Assembly: GCA_005804885.1 (NCBI GenBank)
Contig: SYOX01000376.1
Coordinates: 1-33,830 of the forward strand
Direction: 5' to 3'
Length of the DNA: 33,830 nucleotides
Source: Pseudomonadota bacterium
GTDB taxonomy: Bacteria > Myxococcota_A > Bradymonadia > Bradymonadales > GCA-2716585
The notes under the pieces were generated by a model, which saw only the letters and a program-made list of their open reading frames with translations, had not been told where the DNA came from and did not search any database. The position numbers and the translations under genes are program-made. Of the stretch, positions 30,070 through 33,830 are shown piece after piece (position 1 is the stretch's first letter; each line of letters opens with the position of its first letter).

Positions 30070-32742
30070 CTCCTTGGCGCCGGACTGCTGCAGCAGCTTG
30101 GCCACCAGCCCCGTCCAGCCGGTCTGGTGGCTGGCGCCGACGCCGCGGCCGTTGTCGCCGTGGAAGAACTCGTAGAACAGGACGTGGTCGCGCCAGTTCG
30201 GGTCGGTCTGGAAGATCGCGTTCTCCTCGCAGTAGACCGGCCGCGAGTTGTTCTTGTCCAGCAGGAAGATGTTCATCAGCCGCTGCGAGATGTCCCGGGC
30301 CACCTCCTCCAGGTTCATCCACACGCCTGAGCCCGTCGGGCACTCCACCTTCAGATCGTCGCCGTAGTAGTGGTGGAACTTCTGCAGCGTCTCGATGATC
30401 AGGTAGTTGACCGGGAACCAGATCGGCCCCCGCCAGTTCGAGTTGCCCCCGAAGAGCCCGCTCTTGCTCTCGGCCGGCCAGTACTCCACGGTGTACTCCC
30501 GGCCACCGACCCGCAGCACGTAGGGCTCATCCTTGTGCGCGCGCGAGATCGACCGGATGCCGTAGTCCGACAGGAACTCGTTGGTGTCCAGCATCCGCCG
30601 CAGCACCCGCACGAGGCGATCCCGGGTCAGGATCGCGAACATGCGCCGCTTGCCCTGGCCCTCCAGGTCGATGCTGGCCATGTTGCCCACCAGGTGCGGC
30701 CGGTGCTCCATGAACCAGTGCATCCTCCGATCGAAGTCCGGCATCCTCGCCAGCACCTCCGGCTCGATCGTCTCGACGGCGAAGAGCGGCAGCAGCCCGA
30801 CCAGCGAGCGCACCTTGAGCGAGTGCGTCGTGTCGTCCGGCAGGTGCAGCGCGTCGTAGAAGAAGCCGTCCTCGTCGTCCCACAGGCTCTTGCCCTCGCC
30901 CCCGATGTTGCTCATCGCGTGGGCGATCCGCAAAAAGTGCTCGAAGAACTTCGTCGTCGTGTCCTGATAGCAGGGCGTCTTCTTGGACAGCTCCAGCGAG
31001 ATCGTCAGCATCTGCAGGCAGAAGGCCGCCATCCAGCTCGTCCCGTCCGACTGATCGATCCGCCCGCCCGTGGGCAGCTCCGCCGACCGATCAAAGACCC
31101 CGATGTTGTCCAGCCCCAGAAAACCGCCCTGGAAGATGTTGCTGCCCTCGGCGTCCTTGCGGTTGACCCACCAGGTGAAGTTGAGCATCAGCTTGTGGAA
31201 GACGCTCTCGAGGAAGTCGACGTCGGGCCGCCCCTGCTGGTTGGCGTCGATCTTGTACACCCGCCACAGCGCCCAGGCGTGCACCGGCGGGTTGACGTCC
31301 GAGAAGGCCCACTCGTAGGCCGGCAGCTGGCCGTTGGGGTGCATGTACCACTCGCGCGTGATCAGCTCCAGCTGCCGCTTGGCGAAGTCAGCGTCGATCA
31401 GCGCCAAGGGCACGCAATGGAAGGCCAGATCCCAGGTCGCGTACCACGGGTACTCCCACTTGTCCGGCATCGAGATGATGTCGAAGTTCGCCAGGTGGAT
31501 CCAGTCCCGGTTGCGGCCTCGACGCCTCGACTCCGGCGGCGGCGGCGTACCCGGGTCGCCCTTCATCCACTGCTCGATGTCGTAGTAGAAGAGCTGTTTG
31601 CTCCAGACCATCCCGGCGAGGGCCTGCCGCTGGACGCTGCGCTCATCCTTGCCCATCCCCGGCGCCTGAACCGAGTCGTAGAACTCGTCCGCCTCCCGGA
31701 TCCGACGCTCGAAGTAGGCGTCGAAGTCCTTGAAGGGCACGTTGGACTCGACCTGCGTCAAGCGCAGCTCCACCGTCCACGACTCCCCGGCCTCGACCAC
31801 CTTGTGGTAGACCGCCGCCACCTTGGTCCCGACCCGATCCGGGTTGACCGCGTCCTTCTCGCCGTCGACGAGGTAGCGATGGAAGCCGTCCTTGACGTAG
31901 GGCGAGGCGTTCTCGCAGCCAAAGAGCCGCTCGTTGTTGGTCTCGTTCTCGGTGAAGATCAGCTCCGGAGCGCCCTTGGCGTAGAGGTAGTACAGATCCG
32001 CCGCCGCGTGCATCATCTCCACCCCTGCCGTGCCTTCGGCCGAGGGCATCCACCGCATCACCGGCTTGCCCTCGACGTCCCCCATCGGGCCCGTGGGGTA
32101 GCCCCAGCTCCAGGTGTTGCGGTACCAGATCTGCGGCGCCAGCGTCAGCGGGGCCGCGTCCGGACCCCGGTTGATCGCCGTGATCCGCATCAGGACGTCG
32201 GACTGGTAGGGCTTGGCGTACTCCACGAAGACGTCGAAGTACCTGCCCTCGTTGAAGATCCCCGTGTCGGCCAGCTCGTACTCCGCCTCCTTGTAGCCGC
32301 GCTCGCGGTTCTTGACCACCAGATCCCCGTAGGGGAACTCGGCCTGCGGGTACTTGTAGAGCCCCTTGAGGTAGCTGTGCGTCGGCGTCGCGTCCAGGTA
32401 GTAGTAATACTCCTTGACGTCCTCGCCGTGGTTGCCCTCCACGCCCGTCAGGCCGAAGAGGCGCTCCTTGAGGATCGGATCCTTGCCGTTCCAGAGCCCC
32501 AGGCCCAGGCACAGATACTGGTTGCGATCCGAGATGGCCATCAGGCCGTCCTCGTTCCAACGGTAGGCCCTGCTGCGCGCGTGGTCGTGGGGGAAGTAGT
32601 TCCAGGCCGAGCCGTCGGGGCTGTAATCCTCCCGCACCGTCCCCCACGCCCGATCCGACAGGTAGGGCCCCCAGTTCTTCCAGTTCGCGCGCTTCTCTCG
32701 GTGGGCCGTCAGGCGGCGCTCTTCGGCTGTGGTCTGTCTCAC
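30067..32742 (-). CDS. GH63-like glycoside hydrolase (MGH/mannosyl-oligosaccharide glucosidase-like)
   Basis: The 891-residue product, without a signal peptide, is the usual length for this large bacterial group. The N-terminal beta-rich domain (WGPYLSDRAWGTVREDYSPD, GLMAISDRNQYLCLGLGLWNG) is followed by an (alpha/alpha)6 barrel. DQSDGTSWMAAF holds a likely catalytic acid Asp566, NSNWRGPIWFPVN is a conserved substrate-cleft segment, and near the end YEFFHGDNGRG with HQTGWTGLVA holds a probable catalytic-base Glu. The substrate is unknown: an alpha-glucoside such as a trehalose- or glucosylglycerate-type compound, or a glycan, is likely. The GTG at 32742 has GAGGAG 8 nt upstream. It follows moaB by 42 nt, so the two may be co-transcribed. 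Confidence 0.9.
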   Translation of the reverse strand: MRQTTAEERRLTAHREKRANWKNWGPYLSDRAWGTVREDYSPDGSAWNYFPHDHARSRAYRWNEDGLMAISDRNQYLCLGLGLWNGKDPILKERLFGLTGVEGNHGEDVKEYYYYLDATPTHSYLKGLYKYPQAEFPYGDLVVKNRERGYKEAEYELADTGIFNEGRYFDVFVEYAKPYQSDVLMRITAINRGPDAAPLTLAPQIWYRNTWSWGYPTGPMGDVEGKPVMRWMPSAEGTAGVEMMHAAADLYYLYAKGAPELIFTENETNNERLFGCENASPYVKDGFHRYLVDGEKDAVNPDRVGTKVAAVYHKVVEAGESWTVELRLTQVESNVPFKDFDAYFERRIREADEFYDSVQAPGMGKDERSVQRQALAGMVWSKQLFYYDIEQWMKGDPGTPPPPESRRRGRNRDWIHLANFDIISMPDKWEYPWYATWDLAFHCVPLALIDADFAKRQLELITREWYMHPNGQLPAYEWAFSDVNPPVHAWALWRVYKIDANQQGRPDVDFLESVFHKLMLNFTWWVNRKDAEGSNIFQGGFLGLDNIGVFDRSAELPTGGRIDQSDGTSWMAAFCLQMLTISLELSKKTPCYQDTTTKFFEHFLRIAHAMSNIGGEGKSLWDDEDGFFYDALHLPDDTTHSLKVRSLVGLLPLFAVETIEPEVLARMPDFDRRMHWFMEHRPHLVGNMASIDLEGQGKRRMFAILTRDRLVRVLRRMLDTNEFLSDYGIRSISRAHKDEPYVLRVGGREYTVEYWPAESKSGLFGGNSNWRGPIWFPVNYLIIETLQKFHHYYGDDLKVECPTGSGVWMNLEEVARDISQRLMNIFLLDKNNSRPVYCEENAIFQTDPNWRDHVLFYEFFHGDNGRGVGASHQTGWTGLVAKLLQQSGAKE

Positions 32743-32784
32743 GGAAGGCTCCTCTCGCTCAGGTTGTCCGTTTGAGTCGACGCC

Positions 32785-33306
32785 TCACTCCTGCGCGGGG
32801 CGTCGTATCCTCGGCAATAACTCGATGAAATTACAAGGCTTGTGGCGGATATCGAGCTGCTGGACCAGGATCTCGTCCATCCCCAGCCGCACCGCGCCCG
32901 TCGACCCGGGCAGCACGAAGACGAAGGTCTCGCCGCACAGCCAGGCCTCCGCCCTCGACTGGATCGTGCTGGTGCCGATGTCCCGATAGCTCAACATCCG
33001 GAAGAGCTCTCCGAAGCCAGGGATGTGGCGCGTCCCAAGCGGCGCGACCGCCTCCGGCGTCACGTCCCGGAAGGTCACCCCCGTGCCCCCCGTCGTGATC
33101 ACCACGGAAACCCGCGCGTCATGCACCCAGCCGGCCACCGCCGCCCGGATCGCCTCGACCTCGTCGACCACGATCCGACGATCGATCACCGCGTGGCCCA
33201 TGGCCTGCAACCGCTCCACGATCAAGGCCCCCGACCGATCCGTCTCGATCGTCCGAGTGTCCGACACCGTCAAGACCGCCGCGCCCACCGCCACGAACTG
33301 ACCCAT
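32785..33306 (-). CDS. moaB: MoaB/MogA-family molybdopterin-binding protein
   Basis: The 173-residue product is of normal length and carries the MoCF_BD fold: VLTVSDTRT near the N terminus, the VVITTGGTGVTFRDVTPEA substrate loop (GGTG) and VFVLPGSTGAVRLGMDEIL. The family adenylylates molybdopterin before molybdenum insertion (MogA, and MoaB in many bacteria). Other Moa/Moe genes are absent here. GGAGG lies about 4 nt before the ATG. The downstream GH63-like gene is 42 nt away. The 5' side is a repeat-bearing 524-bp gap. Confidence 0.92.
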   Translation of the reverse strand: MGQFVAVGAAVLTVSDTRTIETDRSGALIVERLQAMGHAVIDRRIVVDEVEAIRAAVAGWVHDARVSVVITTGGTGVTFRDVTPEAVAPLGTRHIPGFGELFRMLSYRDIGTSTIQSRAEAWLCGETFVFVLPGSTGAVRLGMDEILVQQLDIRHKPCNFIELLPRIRRPAQE

Positions 33307-33474
33307 CCGCCCTCCTCACCGCCGATCTGCCCAGAGCCCCGGCGCTCCCCCTTTGAGAGCCCTCGAAACCCCACAAACCGTTCGGCACACCTCGCCTCAG
33401 AAGTCTGGACCGGGAGCCTACCCCAAGAACACGCCCCCTGACAATCCCGCCCGGACGACAGAGACAAGCGACGG

Positions 33475-33760
33475 GTTGGCTTCGACGGTTGGACACGCGG
33501 TCCTTTCGGCGACCGACGGTTGAGGGACAAGACCCCGTCGGGAACAATCGATCCCGGCGGGTCGGCGTTGTTGGGTGGACACGTCGATCGCGGCGGGTCG
33601 GCGTCGTTGGTTGGACACGCGGTCCTTTCGGGGACCGACGATCGTGGGACAAGACGATCGCGGCGGGTCGACGTTGTTGGTTGGACACGCGGTCCTTCCG
33701 GGGACCGACGGGTTTGCCGCTGTCGCGGCTGCACCGCGCGGCTTGTATGTTGGAGCGGAC
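33475..33760 (+). repeat. Dispersed repeat family, copy C, with two or three tandem sub-units
   Basis: Three or more boxes of the form TTGGACACGCGGTCCTTTCGG are joined by CGGCGGGTCGGCGTTGTTGG-type linkers, and the end is ACGGGTTTGCCGCTGTCGCG with GCTGCACCGCGCGGCTT. The boxes CGGTCC-TTTCGG-GGACCG fold as 6-bp hairpins. The linkers match the 35-bp array unit on the opposite strand. It lies upstream of moaB; apart from this and the hairpin at 33771, the gap 33307-33830 shows nothing else. Confidence 0.85.
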
Positions 33761-33770
33761 AGCGGATGAT

Positions 33771-33816
33771 GAGAGAAAGCCCCGCCAGATGATGGTCATC
33801 CAGCGGGGCTCCTCTC
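33771..33816 (-). terminator. Strong hairpin, probable terminator of a minus-strand gene beyond the window
   Basis: GAGAG (33771-33775) pairs with CTCTC (33812-33816) around AGCCCCGC (33778-33785) and GCGGGGCT (33803-33810), with an inner GATGA-TGG-TCATC stem. On the minus strand the GC stem is followed by TTTCTCTC, which fits an intrinsic terminator for a gene to the right. On the + strand no T run follows. Confidence 0.55.
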
Positions 33817-33830
33817 GGCAACGGTCAGGC

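Overview
The window is very GC-rich (about 70 % by eye) with dense genes. It looks like a chromosomal segment of a myxobacterium-like bacterium (Myxococcota/Bradymonadota, the old deltaproteobacteria). The supporting signs are lipoproteins with MopE-type CDGxDNDCDG motifs, a seven-fold PPC-domain lipoprotein, a kinase-ATPase-TPR fusion, an FPGGARE-type acyltransferase and a GH63-like glucosidase. The phylum is an inference; no rRNA or marker phylogeny is available here.

Layout. (1) 1-1348 is a translation/secretion RNA cluster: tRNA-Ser(UGA, 5'-truncated by the window edge), tRNA-Ser(GCU), tRNA-Arg(ACG), tadA, tRNA-Ser(CGA), tRNA-Ser(GGA) and the SRP 4.5S RNA. All four serine isoacceptors lie together, and tadA sits beside its own substrate tRNA-Arg(ACG). 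The order tRNA-Ser/tadA/ffs resembles the Bacillus arrangement, but dnaX does not follow. (2) 1374-4512 holds a frameshifted HAD/App1-like phosphatase gene, an ExbD/TolR-like protein with Asn in place of the usual membrane Asp, and a flotillin/SPFH protein. (3) 4600-7139 holds a TetR regulator divergent from a secreted CARDB/DUF11-like protein, a GFA-family zinc protein and a small membrane protein. (4) 7215-9834 is a tightly overlapping minus-strand operon: acyltransferase, ArgE-type M20 deacetylase, TPR protein. (5) 9856-14698 holds three minus-strand envelope genes: an odd lipoprotein with a 27-bp repeat, a 7xPPC lipoprotein and a small Cys-tailed protein. (6) 15061-15896 is a lower-GC, probably acquired toxin-antitoxin-like pair (DUF4258 plus an MqsA-like HTH protein that has lost its zinc finger). 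(7) 15975-22133 holds a tandem-AAA+ ATPase and a large Ser/Thr kinase-ATPase-TPR protein. (8) 22300-23110 is an intergenic repeat island: inverted ~40-bp copies around a 16-bp x5 array, then a 35-bp x8 array. Related sequence recurs at 33475-33760. (9) 23209-27430 holds a MopE-like beta-helix lipoprotein and a cNMP-binding/nucleoside-phosphorylase-like fusion. (10) 27550-33306 is all minus strand: cyclophilin, ABC1/UbiB kinase-like protein, GH63-like glucosidase and MoaB.

Most striking are: the sensor-enzyme fusion at 25355-27430, which could be a ligand-gated nucleosidase; the RNA cluster with a hairpin over the tadA ribosome-binding region and a tRNA gene overlapping the tadA stop; the aberrant tRNA-Ser(UGA) with C14 and U37; and the mobile-looking repeat family. 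No rRNA, CRISPR array, integrase or transposase gene was seen.
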